The notes: generated by a model from the sequence alone, not told the origin. A stretch of DNA of 64,000 bases from Bacillus cereus group sp. RP43 (GCF_040459645.1 NZ_JARVHQ010000001.1:744001-808000); one strand, 5' to 3'; shown: positions 9,374 to 18,189, counted from the stretch's first letter. Numbers and translations: made by a program.

Positions 9374-9534
9374 TTTGTTTGGAAATTTTGCTGGTGCTTG
9401 CTATTTGCACTAGAGTATATATTAAATGGGACTTGCCTTTATATGTCCCAATATTAATAGGGATTATTGCAGTGACACTTTTATTTTATTTCCATTCGCA
9501 GCAAATGAAGAATGAGAAACATAGCTCTATATAG
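9374..9534 (+). pseudogene. 3' part of a small membrane-protein gene, cut by the bcr1 element
   Basis: Directly after the bcr1 element an open frame reads FCLEILLVLAICTRVYIKWD and continues through a second hydrophobic helix (LYVPILIGIIAVTLLFYF) to a hydrophilic tail and TAG. There is no ATG near its beginning; only TTG codons at 9379 or 9388 could serve, without a clear ribosome binding site. It looks like the surviving end of a two-helix membrane protein whose start was removed or displaced when the repeat arrived. The lipoprotein gene downstream starts 16 bp later. Confidence 0.4.
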
Positions 9535-9550
9535 TGCAGGAGGATTAGAA

Positions 9551-9997
9551 ATGAAAAAAATCTGTATGCTGTTTTTGTTGCTGTTAACCACATCTATTCT
9601 CTTAATAGGATGTAGTGCGAAGAAAGAGAAGTCTGATGTTAGCTTAGAAAAGGCACAAAAAATTGAAGTTGAATCCCTTATTGATTCGAGTGATAAAAAA
9701 ACAATTACCGATAAGAAAAAAATCAAAAAGTTGTTTGAATCAATCAAAATGGATGAGTGGGAAATGGAATCGGCTCCTATGGATACTCCGCAAGGGAAAA
9801 CGTTTAAAATGTATCAAGAGGATACACCGAAATTATTGGATTCGGGTAAAGATAAAAAAGAGTTACATGAAATTGGTACTATGACAGTATATAAAGATGT
9901 TCCTTATGTTGAGGTTGAATTGAAAATTAATAAAATAAAAAATAAAAATAGTTTTAAAGTACCAGAAGATGTAGCTAAAAAATTATTAGAGTATTAA
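9551..9997 (+). CDS. Small lipoprotein, function unknown
   Basis: The ATG at 9551 follows a textbook AGGAGG and opens a lipoprotein signal peptide (MKKICMLFLLLLTTSILLIGC) with lipobox LIGC, so the mature protein would be anchored outside the membrane. The remaining ~128 residues are lysine-rich and hydrophilic, with a SLIDSSDKKTITDKKKIKKLF segment that resembles a short beta/helix domain seen in other Bacillus lipoproteins of unknown role. An in-frame ATG at 9512 is rejected because it would bury the signal peptide. A bidirectional terminator separates it from the convergent ampS. Confidence 0.8.
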   Translation: MKKICMLFLLLLTTSILLIGCSAKKEKSDVSLEKAQKIEVESLIDSSDKKTITDKKKIKKLFESIKMDEWEMESAPMDTPQGKTFKMYQEDTPKLLDSGKDKKELHEIGTMTVYKDVPYVEVELKINKIKNKNSFKVPEDVAKKLLEY

Positions 9998-10000
9998 TGA

Positions 10001-10033
10001 AAAAGCGCTCGGATAGAATTCCGAGCGCTTTTC
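10001..10033. terminator. Bidirectional terminator between the lipoprotein gene and ampS
   Basis: A perfect 12-bp stem AAAAGCGCTCGG/CCGAGCGCTTTT serves two convergent genes ending on either side. Confidence 0.88.
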
Positions 10034-10036
10034 ATA

Positions 10037-11152
10037 TTATTTTAAGTTCTCTGGGTTTAAAGCTTCTAGTTCAGTTACAACGAAGCGTCCGTCTTTACGG
10101 ATTAGTACGTCGTCGAAGTAAATTTCGCCGCCGCCGTATTCAGGGCGCTGAATGCATACTAAATCCCAGTGAATGTTCGAGTTGTTGCCGTTCCATGCAT
10201 CATCATAAGCTTGTCCAGGTGTGAAGTGGAAGCTGCCATCGATTTTTTCATCGAATAGAATGTCTCCCATTGGATGTAAGATGTATGGGTTTACGCCGAT
10301 TGCGAACTCACCAACGTAGCGTGCGCCTTCGTCTGTATCGAAGATTTTGTTAATGCGTTCTGAATCGTTTGCAGTTGCGTCAACGATTTGGCCATTCTCA
10401 AATTTAAGTTGTACATTTTCAAATGTATAGCCGTTGTAAGGTGATGGTGTGTTATAAGAAACTGTACCGTTAACAGAATCGCGAACTGGTGCAGAATATA
10501 CTTCACCATCTGGAATGTTTAAATGACCTGAGCATTTAATAGCTGGAATGTCTTTAATAGAGAATGTTAAGTCAGTTCCAGGGCCAGTTAAGCGAACCTT
10601 ATCTGTTTTATTCATTAATGTAACAAGGCTATCCATTGCCTTATCCATTTTACCGTAATCTAAGTTACATACCTCGAAGTAGAAGTCTTCGAAAGCTTCT
10701 GTGCTCATTTTAGCAAGCTGTGCCATAGAAGCATTTGGGTAGCGAAGAACAACCCAGCGTGTTTTCGGAACACGGATGTCTCTATGAACCTTTTTACCAA
10801 CTGTTTGGCCGTGAACTTTCATACGTTCACTTGGAACGTCAGCTTGTTCGTTAATGTTATCACCAGAGCGAAGGCCAATGTAAGCATCCATATCTTTCAT
10901 TACACTAGCTTCATATACAGCGATTTGTTCGAAATGTTCTTCAGTAGCACCCATTAATAAAGAGCGATCTACTTGATGATCTTTTAAAGAAACGAATGGG
11001 AAACCACCAGCTGCATATGCTTCTTTTACAAGTGCTGTTACAAGTTCTTTTTGTAAGCCAAAGTTTTCAATTAATACTTTCTCACCTTTTTGTAAGCGGA
11101 TAGAGTAGTTAATTAAATTGTATGCTAACTTTTCAATACGTGGATCTTTCAT
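10037..11152 (-). CDS. ampS: M29-family aminopeptidase AmpS
   Basis: A 371-residue cytoplasmic metallo-aminopeptidase of family M29, which removes N-terminal residues from peptides with a two-metal centre. The C-terminal half carries the metal-ligand region: IPDGEVYSAPV (first Glu), VGEFAIGVNP (second Glu), then the LHPMGDILFDEK and GSFHFTPGQAYD segments (His and Asp). GGGAGG sits ten bases before the ATG on the minus strand. It is transcribed against its neighbours and interrupts the murC-ytxG block found in B. subtilis. Confidence 0.93.
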   Translation of the reverse strand: MKDPRIEKLAYNLINYSIRLQKGEKVLIENFGLQKELVTALVKEAYAAGGFPFVSLKDHQVDRSLLMGATEEHFEQIAVYEASVMKDMDAYIGLRSGDNINEQADVPSERMKVHGQTVGKKVHRDIRVPKTRWVVLRYPNASMAQLAKMSTEAFEDFYFEVCNLDYGKMDKAMDSLVTLMNKTDKVRLTGPGTDLTFSIKDIPAIKCSGHLNIPDGEVYSAPVRDSVNGTVSYNTPSPYNGYTFENVQLKFENGQIVDATANDSERINKIFDTDEGARYVGEFAIGVNPYILHPMGDILFDEKIDGSFHFTPGQAYDDAWNGNNSNIHWDLVCIQRPEYGGGEIYFDDVLIRKDGRFVVTELEALNPENLK

Positions 11153-11339
11153 ATGTAAAGCCTCCCTACTAATTATGTATCCTCTCCTATTGTAACCTAC
11201 TTAGTGGAATTTGTTGAATGATTTATGTTACAGTTAACGAATAAGTATGAAAATTCTAATGATAAGATAGGGATTAGAACGAAACGGAAAATGATTGTAT
11301 AATAAGAGAAAGTATGAAAAAGATAAAGGAAGTGATGAA

Positions 11340-11849
11340 ATGCAAGTTCTTTTATATGTAAGTGCGGCCATTATTGCAGTTGCTTTCGCTGTATTAGTAG
11401 TGTATGTATGCAGAACGTTGTTATCGGTTCAGAAGACGTTAGAAAATGTTGCAAGTACGTTAGAAGGTTTAGAAAAGCAAATGCAAGGAATAAGCGTAGA
11501 GACGGAGCAATTATTACATAAGACAAATGCGTTAGCTGATGATATTCAACAGAAGTCACAGTCGCTAAATAAAGTAGTAGAAGGTGTAGATGGAATCGGA
11601 ACGACGATCCACTCTTTAAATACGAAGCTTCGCAACGTTTCAGAGTCTGTTACAGATGAAATTGAAAATAATGCAGATAAAGTGGCACAAGTTGTACAGT
11701 GGAGCAGCGCAGCAATTGAAGTATATAATCATTACCGTACTACGAGACAAGAGAAAAAGATTGAAAAAGAAGAGCGTAAACTTGAGAAAGCTGAGCAGAA
11801 GGCTGAAAAGAGAGAGAAGCGCTCTAGACTTCGCATGAGAGGTGAGTAA
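11340..11849 (+). CDS. ytxG: YtxG, DUF948 membrane-anchored coiled-coil protein
   Basis: The 169-residue protein has one N-terminal membrane helix (LLYVSAAIIAVAFAVLVVYV), a long coiled-coil region of LExL-type heptads and a highly charged KEERKLEKAEQKAEKREKR tail. This matches the DUF948/YtxG general stress family. The start at ATG 11340 fits AAGGAAGTG and the membrane helix; an upstream in-frame ATG adds only a charged leader. In B. subtilis ytxG-ytxH-ytxJ form a stress operon; here ytxH is absent and ytxJ overlaps directly. Confidence 0.85.
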   Translation: MQVLLYVSAAIIAVAFAVLVVYVCRTLLSVQKTLENVASTLEGLEKQMQGISVETEQLLHKTNALADDIQQKSQSLNKVVEGVDGIGTTIHSLNTKLRNVSESVTDEIENNADKVAQVVQWSSAAIEVYNHYRTTRQEKKIEKEERKLEKAEQKAEKREKRSRLRMRGE

Positions 11850-12178
11850 TGATGAGTATGATGAAGATTGAAACAATTGAAGAACTTGAAGCTTTAGTAG
11901 AAAAGAACGAGCCTTACGTTCTTTTTAAACATAGTACGACATGCCCAATTAGTCACGGTGCATATACAGAGTTTCAAGCGTATTGCGGTGAAGAAAGAGA
12001 AGTACCAGCATATTACTTATACGTACAAGATGCGAGAGATGTTTCGAACCATGTTGCAGATCAGTACAGCATTAAGCATGAATCTCCGCAAGTGTTATAC
12101 ATAAAAGATGGAATGGTAGTATGGCATACATCGCACTGGAATATTAAAAAAGAAGCTTTAGAAGAGAATGTAAAATAG
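11849..12178 (+). CDS. ytxJ: YtxJ/BrxC monothiol bacilliredoxin
   Basis: A 109-residue thioredoxin-fold protein with the motif TTCPISHGA near residue 31. The CPxS arrangement (one active cysteine followed by serine) marks the monothiol bacilliredoxin YtxJ, which handles bacillithiol mixed disulfides. The conserved cis-proline region ESPQVLYIKDG is present. Its ATG overlaps the ytxG stop as TAATG, with GAGGTGAG upstream, so translation is coupled. A second ATG follows at 11852. It is closed by a terminator, whereas in B. subtilis aroA and ccpA come next. Confidence 0.88.
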   Translation: MMSMMKIETIEELEALVEKNEPYVLFKHSTTCPISHGAYTEFQAYCGEEREVPAYYLYVQDARDVSNHVADQYSIKHESPQVLYIKDGMVVWHTSHWNIKKEALEENVK

Positions 12179-12183
12179 GGAGA

Positions 12184-12212
12184 GGCAAGCGAAGGGCTTG
12201 CTTCTTTTTTAT
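12184..12212 (+). terminator. Terminator after ytxJ
   Basis: GGCAAGC pairs with GCTTGC across GAAG, followed by a long T-rich tract. Confidence 0.8.
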
Positions 12213-12291
12213 TTTGTTGCAATATATTTAATGGTACACTATAGATACATTAAAACTAAGTAAATTGACTTTTGAAAGTGGGTTTTAAGCA

Positions 12292-13308
12292 ATGAAGAAA
12301 ATGGCGTTATGCATCGCAAGCTTAAGTTTATTACTGGGGGCTTGCAGCAATAATACTATTGAGAAGAAAGATGAAGTTGTACAGAAAGATACGAAAGAAA
12401 AAAGTATGATTCCAAGAACTGCTGTTTCTAAGGATTACTATAGAACTGTTATTCCTTTAAAAGAACAAAAGGTAATTAATACAGTTAATGTTCAAACTAA
12501 TTCTAAACTAGATTTAGCAGAATATGAAAATGGTTTAATGGATATTGCTTCAAAACAATTCGATACAGAAAATTACGTATTACAATTAAATCAATATATT
12601 CCAGAGAAAACAATTGATGAATTAGTTACGAAACAAGCAGTACCGGTTGTGACTAATATTATCGAACAGGACTACTTCGGCAAACAGAATTCAAATGAAC
12701 TAAGCTTATCTGGTGTTGTTATTGGGTTAGCTATGTCTTCAAGTGTATCTAATGAGGAAGCTATTTCTAAAGGCGCTGAAGTCGCTAAGGGGCTTATAGA
12801 GGCTATTAATAAAAATGATAAATATAACAAATCTCCAATTACGTTTGCTATATTCAAGCAAGAAAGTACAAGTTCTTTAAAGAATGGTACTTATATTTCA
12901 AGCGCTACTGTTCAGAAGAACGAGACTAACCTTGGAAATTGGGATACTATTGATGAAAAATCATATTCGTATCCTTCTCAAGAATTTGAGGGGGCACATG
13001 GAGAAGATAATGATAAACTAAAGAAATTTTCTGAAGCAATGAAGGCATTTTCTCCAGGAGATTATATCCCTGTTAATGCTAAGATTTCTTATAAGCAAAA
13101 TAAGATGGATAAATTAAAGATGGATATTGTCGTTAAATATAACGGTAAGTCAGAATTAATGGCACTCTCTCAGATTGCTGCTCAAAGTATGTTAGAACAA
13201 TTTCCTAAAGATGCTAAAGTTCAATTACAGATAAAGTCCGAGAGTAAAATTGAGGCTGTTATTATAAAAGAGAAGAACAGCGATAAACCGTTTGTTTCTT
13301 TCCTATAA
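12292..13308 (+). CDS. CamS-family lipoprotein (paralogue in the aroA position)
   Basis: The 338-residue protein has a lipoprotein signal (LSLLLGACS) and reads like the CamS/YerH 'sex pheromone' lipoprotein family: YYRTVIP, then a block around FDTENYVLQLNQYIPEKT, IIEQDYFGKQ, LSGVVIGLAMSS, and ITFAIFKQESTSSLKNGTY. Family members are nearer 380-400 residues and usually lie beside ligA; this one is shorter and sits between ytxJ and a truncated aroA. It is AT-rich and its Shine-Dalgarno is weak (GAAAGTGGG). Function beyond membrane anchoring is unknown. Its location suggests it arrived in the same event that removed the 5' half of aroA. Confidence 0.75.
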   Translation: MKKMALCIASLSLLLGACSNNTIEKKDEVVQKDTKEKSMIPRTAVSKDYYRTVIPLKEQKVINTVNVQTNSKLDLAEYENGLMDIASKQFDTENYVLQLNQYIPEKTIDELVTKQAVPVVTNIIEQDYFGKQNSNELSLSGVVIGLAMSSSVSNEEAISKGAEVAKGLIEAINKNDKYNKSPITFAIFKQESTSSLKNGTYISSATVQKNETNLGNWDTIDEKSYSYPSQEFEGAHGEDNDKLKKFSEAMKAFSPGDYIPVNAKISYKQNKMDKLKMDIVVKYNGKSELMALSQIAAQSMLEQFPKDAKVQLQIKSESKIEAVIIKEKNSDKPFVSFL

Positions 13309-13396
13309 TGAAAAAAGACAGTATTTAAACTGAGGTTACTGAAAAAGTAAATACTGCGAAAAAAACATTACGAATTTCCTAAGACGTTGAAAGAAG

Positions 13397-13441
13397 AAAG
13401 GAGGTCATCACCTGTACATAGTAGGGAATGACCTCCTTTTT
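13397..13441 (+). terminator. Strong hairpin between the CamS gene and the aroA remnant
   Basis: A perfect 12-bp stem AAAGGAGGTCAT/ATGACCTCCTTT and a T run. It would stop transcription just before the aroA fragment. The left arm contains a perfect AGGAGG. Confidence 0.85.
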
Positions 13442-13449
13442 CTTATGAA

Positions 13450-13959
13450 GTGGCCTCTTTTAGTGCCCTCTTTAAAGTATCAGATTATTTTGATGTTATT
13501 CAAATTGGCGCTCGCAATATGCAAAACTTTGAACTGTTAAAGGCAGCTGATGCTGTAAATAAACCAATAGTATTAAAGCGTGGTGTATCAGCAACAATTG
13601 AAGAATTTATTAATGCAGCAGAATATATTATGGCAGAGGGGAATGGTAATATCATTTTATGTGAGCGCGGTATTCGCACATATGAAACAGCAACGCGTAA
13701 TACGCTTGATATTTCCGCTGTGCCAATTTTAAAGAAAGAAACACATTTACCTGTCGTTGTCGATGTAACACACTCTACAGGGCGACGTGACCTTCTATTA
13801 CCGGCTGCAAAAGCGGCTATGGCAATTGGTGTTGATGCTATTATGGCTGAAGTACATCCAGATCCAGCAGTTGCATTATCAGATGGAGTACAGAAAATGA
13901 ACATTCCAGAATTCAATGAGTTTATGAAAGAATTAAAAGCATTCGGAAGTAAATTATAA
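13450..13959 (+). pseudogene. aroA: Truncated aroA (DAHP synthase/chorismate mutase), 3' half only
   Basis: From about 13475 the frame matches the C-terminal half of the bifunctional chorismate mutase-DAHP synthase that lies before ccpA in Bacillus: [50 protein letters not shown] and [14 protein letters not shown]. The family has about 358 residues; here at most 169 remain, so the chorismate mutase domain and the first part of the barrel are gone. The ten or so residues before the match (MASFSALFK) are unrelated and would start at a GTG with no ribosome binding site. The strong terminator upstream should also silence it. I call it a remnant, not a working gene. Confidence 0.85.
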
Positions 13960-13972
13960 AAAGATTTCTTAG

Positions 13973-14002
13973 TCTATGTAGCCCTTGTTACATAGATTTT
14001 TT
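13973..14002 (+). terminator. Terminator after the aroA remnant
   Basis: TCTATGTA pairs with TACATAGA and is followed by six T. Confidence 0.75.
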
Positions 14003-14235
14003 ACAAAAATTGACCTTTTTTGCATAAAAAATACGAAAATACGAGAAAAGAAGCGAATTTTTTCGAAACTTTTGCGGGAAAATATTGTATGACCCTGCGT
14101 TTTTATCGTATCATTAGTAAAAGGAAGAACTCGGGACGATTGTTGGCATCTGCAAATAGAGTTGATGTCTTTTTTTCATTCAAGTGAACCGATACATAAA
14201 AATAGATAACATAAATAGAAGGAGTGTGCGAAGAG

Positions 14236-15234
14236 ATGAACGTAACAATCTATGATGTAGCGCGTGAAGCAAATGTTTCAATGGCTACCGTATCACGTGT
14301 TGTGAACGGTAACCCAAATGTAAAGCCTACAACAAGAAAGAAAGTATTAGAAGCAATTGATCATTTAGGATACCGCCCAAATGCGGTAGCACGTGGACTA
14401 GCAAGTAAGAAGACAACTACAGTGGGTGTTATTATTCCTGATATCTCAAATACGTTTTATGCAGAACTTGCTCGTGGAATTGAAGATATCGCAACAATGT
14501 ACAAATATAACATCATTTTAAGTAACTCTGACCAGAACAAAGAGAAAGAGTTCCATTTATTAAATACGATGCTTGGGAAACAAGTGGACGGGATTGTTTT
14601 CATGGGTGAAGATATTACAGATATTCACGTTGAAGAGTTCAAAAAATCTCCAGTACCAATTGTATTAGCAGCGTCATTTGATGAGCAAAATGAAACGTCA
14701 TCAGTAAATATTGATTATACACAAGCGGCTTACGATGCAATGAAGCATTTTATTGAGCAAGGACATAAACGTATCGGTTTCGTCTCTGGTCCTTTCATTG
14801 ATAAAGCAGGAAGTGCGAAGAAGTTAAAAGGTTATAAAAAAGCTTTAGAAGAAGCAGGTATTTCATATGATGAAAATCTTATAATTGATGGAGATTACAC
14901 ATATGATTCAGGTATAGAAGCATTTGAAAGACTTTGGAGCATTGATGAAAAACCAACAGCGATCTTCGTATCTTCTGATGAAATGGCACTAGGTGTAATC
15001 CACGCAGCACAAGACGCGGGATTAAACGTACCAACTGATATCGAAGTGCTTGGTTTTGACAACACACGTCTTGCATTAATGGTACGCCCACAGCTTTCGA
15101 CAGTTGTACAACCAATGTATGATATCGGTGCAGTAGCAATGCGTCTACTAACGAAATATATGAACAAAGAAAAAGTAGAAGATCACTCAGTTATCTTACC
15201 TCACCGTATCCAATTTAGAGATTCAACGAAGTAA
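14236..15234 (+). CDS. ccpA: Catabolite control protein A (CcpA)
   Basis: A LacI/GalR regulator of 332 residues that, with HPr-Ser-P, binds cre sites to control carbon metabolism. The N-terminal helix-turn-helix [20 protein letters not shown] and the hinge [19 protein letters not shown] are nearly identical to known CcpA. The start MNVTIYDV (14236) is used; an in-frame ATG 12 bp upstream would add four extra residues. AAGGAG lies rather far upstream. The 230-bp region before it holds a weak GGCATC/GATGTC hairpin with a T run near 14145-14178. Likely targets in the window include ackA, acsA/acuABC and ald. Confidence 0.97.
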   Translation: MNVTIYDVAREANVSMATVSRVVNGNPNVKPTTRKKVLEAIDHLGYRPNAVARGLASKKTTTVGVIIPDISNTFYAELARGIEDIATMYKYNIILSNSDQNKEKEFHLLNTMLGKQVDGIVFMGEDITDIHVEEFKKSPVPIVLAASFDEQNETSSVNIDYTQAAYDAMKHFIEQGHKRIGFVSGPFIDKAGSAKKLKGYKKALEEAGISYDENLIIDGDYTYDSGIEAFERLWSIDEKPTAIFVSSDEMALGVIHAAQDAGLNVPTDIEVLGFDNTRLALMVRPQLSTVVQPMYDIGAVAMRLLTKYMNKEKVEDHSVILPHRIQFRDSTK

Positions 15235-15238
15235 GAAT

Positions 15239-15270
15239 AAGAGAGCTCACAGCGATAGCTGTGAGCTCTT
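15239..15270. terminator. Bidirectional terminator between ccpA and the DUF4288 gene
   Basis: AGAGCTCACAGC and GCTGTGAGCTCT form a near-perfect stem around GATA between convergent genes. Confidence 0.87.
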
Positions 15271-15631
15271 ATTCATATTCAGGATAATAGTGTTTAACTA
15301 CTGTATCTACACTTTCAGTTTTCTTAACATGTAAAAAGCGTGCATATAATTCTTTTCCTGCCTCAAATGGTGTGTCATCTAATTCGAAAACATGCAACAC
15401 TTTTCTAAACGTCCATGTTACTTGCACATCGTACATATTATCGTACGTATCTTCAGACTGTATAGCTATCTTTTCACCTAGCTCGTGGGCTTCCTCTAAA
15501 CTGTTCGCCTTAACGAGAATGATACTTTCTTCAAAAAGTGTATCGTGATTCTCTTCATAATGTTCATCAATTTTACTAGGATTAGGTTCACCTGAATGAA
15601 CAGATTCAAATAATAATTTTACAGCGTACAT
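15269..15631 (-). CDS. DUF4288-like protein, function unknown
   Basis: A 120-residue soluble protein beginning MYAVKLLFESVHSGE, with a central SIILVKANSLEEAHELGEKIA segment, and a C-terminal YDVQVTWTFRKVLHVFEL. This layout resembles the small DUF4288 family; the assignment is from memory of the pattern. Its stop lies in the terminator shared with ccpA. It is followed upstream, 15 bp away, by another small minus-strand gene, so the two probably form one unit. Confidence 0.72.
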   Translation of the reverse strand: MYAVKLLFESVHSGEPNPSKIDEHYEENHDTLFEESIILVKANSLEEAHELGEKIAIQSEDTYDNMYDVQVTWTFRKVLHVFELDDTPFEAGKELYARFLHVKKTESVDTVVKHYYPEYE

Positions 15632-15646
15632 ATGAGGTCAGTCTCC

Positions 15647-15877
15647 TTATGCTGAATGTTTTACTTTATAAACAATACTCGCGATAAGTGAAGCCGGTAT
15701 TGTAAATACGTTGCTTTGATAATGTATTTGGGATTCTTCATAAGACATTTTTTCGTAAAGTTCATCTTGTGACACGTTCATTTTTTTCTGTTTTGTCTTG
15801 AGCATCTTAATGTAGTTATACTGTATTGGGACGAGAATAATGAAATAGGCTAATACGATTAGTGAAATCCAGATCAT
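15647..15877 (-). CDS. Small membrane protein, function unknown
   Basis: A 76-residue protein with an N-terminal membrane helix (MIWISLIVLAYFIILVPIQY), a basic stretch KMLKTKQKKMN, and a second weakly hydrophobic C-terminal helix (FTIPASLIASIVYKV). An AAGGGAGT ribosome binding site precedes the ATG. It might belong to the DUF3949 group of Bacillus membrane proteins, but I am not certain. It probably shares a transcript with the downstream DUF4288-like gene. Confidence 0.65.
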   Translation of the reverse strand: MIWISLIVLAYFIILVPIQYNYIKMLKTKQKKMNVSQDELYEKMSYEESQIHYQSNVFTIPASLIASIVYKVKHSA

Positions 15878-15956
15878 TATGAATACTCCCTTGTAAAGAA
15901 TTTATATATGGTAATCATATCAATTTATAGAAAAAATAACCATTTTTTTATGAGGG

Positions 15957-16253
15957 CTAATTTTCTTCTAGAAATGCGAATAGTTCTTCTTGGTTTCTTA
16001 AATTACAATCAATACATGTTTGAGCAATACATTTTAATCCTTGTAATAATGCGTTTATGTGCAAAGTATCGTACTGAATTATATTTCCCTCTACCAGCGT
16101 TTCGTCTTTTTCCAAGTTAATTGATATTTTTAGTACAGCTTTATTGCTTTGTAAATTTACAACTTCGATGCAAAAAAACTGTTTGTCTAAGTCAATCGTA
16201 ACATAATCGAATCGCTCGACTAGCTCCAAGTTCCCCACGGTAGTATATTTCAA
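15957..16253 (-). CDS. Hypothetical protein, 98 residues
   Basis: The minus-strand ATG has a strong AAGGAGGG eleven bases upstream, so it is a translated gene. The protein (MKYTTVGNLELVERFDYVTI...) is soluble, rich in predicted beta strands in the first half, with a cysteine pair in the second half (CIAQTCIDCN). I do not recognise a family. It is preceded by a 150-bp gap and followed by 80 bp of AT-rich sequence before the small membrane gene. Confidence 0.65.
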   Translation of the reverse strand: MKYTTVGNLELVERFDYVTIDLDKQFFCIEVVNLQSNKAVLKISINLEKDETLVEGNIIQYDTLHINALLQGLKCIAQTCIDCNLRNQEELFAFLEEN

Positions 16254-16409
16254 ATGAAACCCTCCTTATTGTGTAAATAGTGTATTTTGTAAAGCCTTCG
16301 CTACAGTTGGGCTTATTCCTTGTTATATGTCACACAAGTGCAAATTTAACTATTATAGGGCAATGTCATGTATAATAGAAAGAAAAGGCTTGTGAGGGGG
16401 GGAGAAGAG

Positions 16410-16682
16410 ATGATCGTTCTTTGGATAATTACGCTTTGCATGACCGCTATTTTTGCATATATGACGTTAAAACAAAATGGCTTAAAGCGATTTGTTCCAG
16501 GAAGTATTCTTGCAGGAATCGCCCTTATCACGTATGTAATTTCAATTTTTACTGAAAGTATTTCGATAGATTTAAGTACGAGTTTAATGTTTATCGGTAT
16601 TACACTATTTGCAGGTAGCATTATGGTACTTATGGTTGCAGGTATTATTGCATTTATTCATATGAATTCGGAAATGTTATAG
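16410..16682 (+). CDS. Three-helix small membrane protein, function unknown
   Basis: A 90-residue, almost wholly hydrophobic protein with helices at about residues 2-19, 31-51 and 57-82. The ATG at 16410 follows a G-rich Shine-Dalgarno (GGGGGGAGAAGAG); an in-frame ATG at 16368 would put a charged peptide before the first helix. No family is recognised. It converges on mscL and shares its terminator. Confidence 0.65.
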   Translation: MIVLWIITLCMTAIFAYMTLKQNGLKRFVPGSILAGIALITYVISIFTESISIDLSTSLMFIGITLFAGSIMVLMVAGIIAFIHMNSEML

Positions 16683-16690
16683 CATATAAA

Positions 16691-16722
16691 AAAAGGCATG
16701 TCCCGAGAGGGACATGCCTTTT
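16691..16722. terminator. Bidirectional terminator between the small membrane gene and mscL
   Basis: A perfect 14-bp stem (AAAAGGCATGTCCC with its complement) around GAGA. Confidence 0.9.
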
Positions 16723-16732
16723 ATCCGTTCAA

Positions 16733-17134
16733 TTATGCTCTATCTTTAGAAGAGTTTTGTTGTTTTAGTAAGTCGCGAATTTCGCCAAGAATTTCTTCTT
16801 CTTTTGTTGGTTCTGGAAGTTCTTCTTTCTTTTCTTCTTCTTCTCTTTTAGATGTTAGTTTGTTGAAAACTTTAACAAACATAAAGATAGCAGCTGCAAT
16901 AATTAAGAAATCAAAAATAGTTTGGATGAAGTTACCATACATAATAGATGATTTACCGAATGTAAGTTTTAAATCTGTAAAGTTAACGCCGCCCAGTATC
17001 ATACCAAGTAATGGTGTGATGATATCTTTTACTAAAGAACTAACGATTTTACCAAATGCAGCACCGATTACAACCCCGACAGCTAAATCGATTACATTCC
17101 CTTTGAACGCGAATTTTTTAAACTCGTTCCACAT
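16733..17134 (-). CDS. mscL: Large-conductance mechanosensitive channel MscL
   Basis: A pore-forming membrane protein that opens under osmotic down-shock. The 133 residues contain the signature [20 protein letters not shown] in the first helix, the periplasmic-type loop, the second helix [20 protein letters not shown] and the charged cytoplasmic helix bundle ([20 protein letters not shown]). The N-terminus [10 protein letters not shown] is canonical. It stands alone, with AAGGGTGGG before the start. Confidence 0.97.
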   Translation of the reverse strand: MWNEFKKFAFKGNVIDLAVGVVIGAAFGKIVSSLVKDIITPLLGMILGGVNFTDLKLTFGKSSIMYGNFIQTIFDFLIIAAAIFMFVKVFNKLTSKREEEEKKEELPEPTKEEEILGEIRDLLKQQNSSKDRA

Positions 17135-17262
17135 GTGTCAATCCCACCCTTTCCACGATTCATTATGAAATTTATAATTCCTATCAACATATTCTATAGA
17201 AATTTGTGATAGAAATAAAGAGGAAATGGGAATGAAAGTAAATTCTGAAAAATGTATCCGTT

Positions 17263-18189
17263 TTAATTTTTGCTTACAGCTTGTAGTAGAGATTGGAGCA
17301 TTTGTTGAGATTTTAATCCTTCTAATCCATCTACAATAGGCTTTGTATCACCTTGTACACATTCGATAAAATGATGAACAGCATCTTCAAATCCGCGCTG
17401 CTTTAACGTTGTTTCCCATGATGGTGAACCACTTTGTGAAACGGAGTTTTCTTGCTCAATTTCAAATGTGTTCATATTTTTTACGCGAATGATTTTACCT
17501 GTCGTTACAAGTTCAATTTGTTCTAAATTTGTACCTGCATGGCGGTGCATCGCCGTAGAAAGTAAAAGTCCATTTGCAGTTGTATATGTATGATGTCCGT
17601 AAAGAAGTTCATTCTTTTCATTTATTTGCATCATATTGTGAACGACGTTAAGGTCATCATTAGCTAGCCAACGAGCAGTATCTACAATATGTAAGTAATC
17701 ATCTAGCATAGTAAAGTCGTACGTATATGGCCCCACTTTATTTGTGCGGTGCTTTTCAATTCGAATCCATGAAATATCGTTAGCTTGCTCTTTGGCAGTA
17801 ACATACATAGGAACGAAGCGGCGATTAAATCCAACCATTAACTTTCGATTATACTTTTCACTCATTTCTACTAGTTTTTCAGCCTGTTCAACTGTAGCTG
17901 CTAACGGTTTATCAACATAAACATCGATTCCTTTTTTCAGAAGTTCAGAAACGATTTCATAATGTGTAGCAGTTGAACTATGAACGAAAATTGCATCACA
18001 TTCAGAAGCTAGTGTTTCCACAGAATGAAAGTCTTGAATACGATATTGCTCGCAAATTTGTTTTCTTTTATTAACATTAGGTGTAAACGCTCCCACAAAA
18101 GTCCAATCGCTTTCCTTTGTCAGTGTTGGAAGGTAAGCCTTTTGTGCAATACTACCTAATCCAATCATTCCAATACGAGGTTTGCTCAT
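17263..18189 (-). CDS. Gfo/Idh/MocA-family NAD(P)-dependent oxidoreductase
   Basis: A 308-residue sugar-type dehydrogenase family member. The N-terminal dinucleotide fold shows GMIGLGSIAQKAYLP, followed by AIFVHSSTATHYEIV and the hallmark DKPLAATVEQAEKL with the conserved EKP/DKP lysine near residue 94; the HIVDTARWL segment supplies the catalytic histidine region. The substrate is unknown and the neighbours (mscL, an ankyrin protein) give no pathway clue. The AGGGGG Shine-Dalgarno is clear. Confidence 0.88.
   Translation of the reverse strand: MSKPRIGMIGLGSIAQKAYLPTLTKESDWTFVGAFTPNVNKRKQICEQYRIQDFHSVETLASECDAIFVHSSTATHYEIVSELLKKGIDVYVDKPLAATVEQAEKLVEMSEKYNRKLMVGFNRRFVPMYVTAKEQANDISWIRIEKHRTNKVGPYTYDFTMLDDYLHIVDTARWLANDDLNVVHNMMQINEKNELLYGHHTYTTANGLLLSTAMHRHAGTNLEQIELVTTGKIIRVKNMNTFEIEQENSVSQSGSPSWETTLKQRGFEDAVHHFIECVQGDTKPIVDGLEGLKSQQMLQSLLQAVSKN

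Noticed and set aside
14144..14178. A riboswitch in the ccpA leader
   Set aside because: Only a weak GGCATC/GATGTC hairpin is visible, with no known aptamer sequence.
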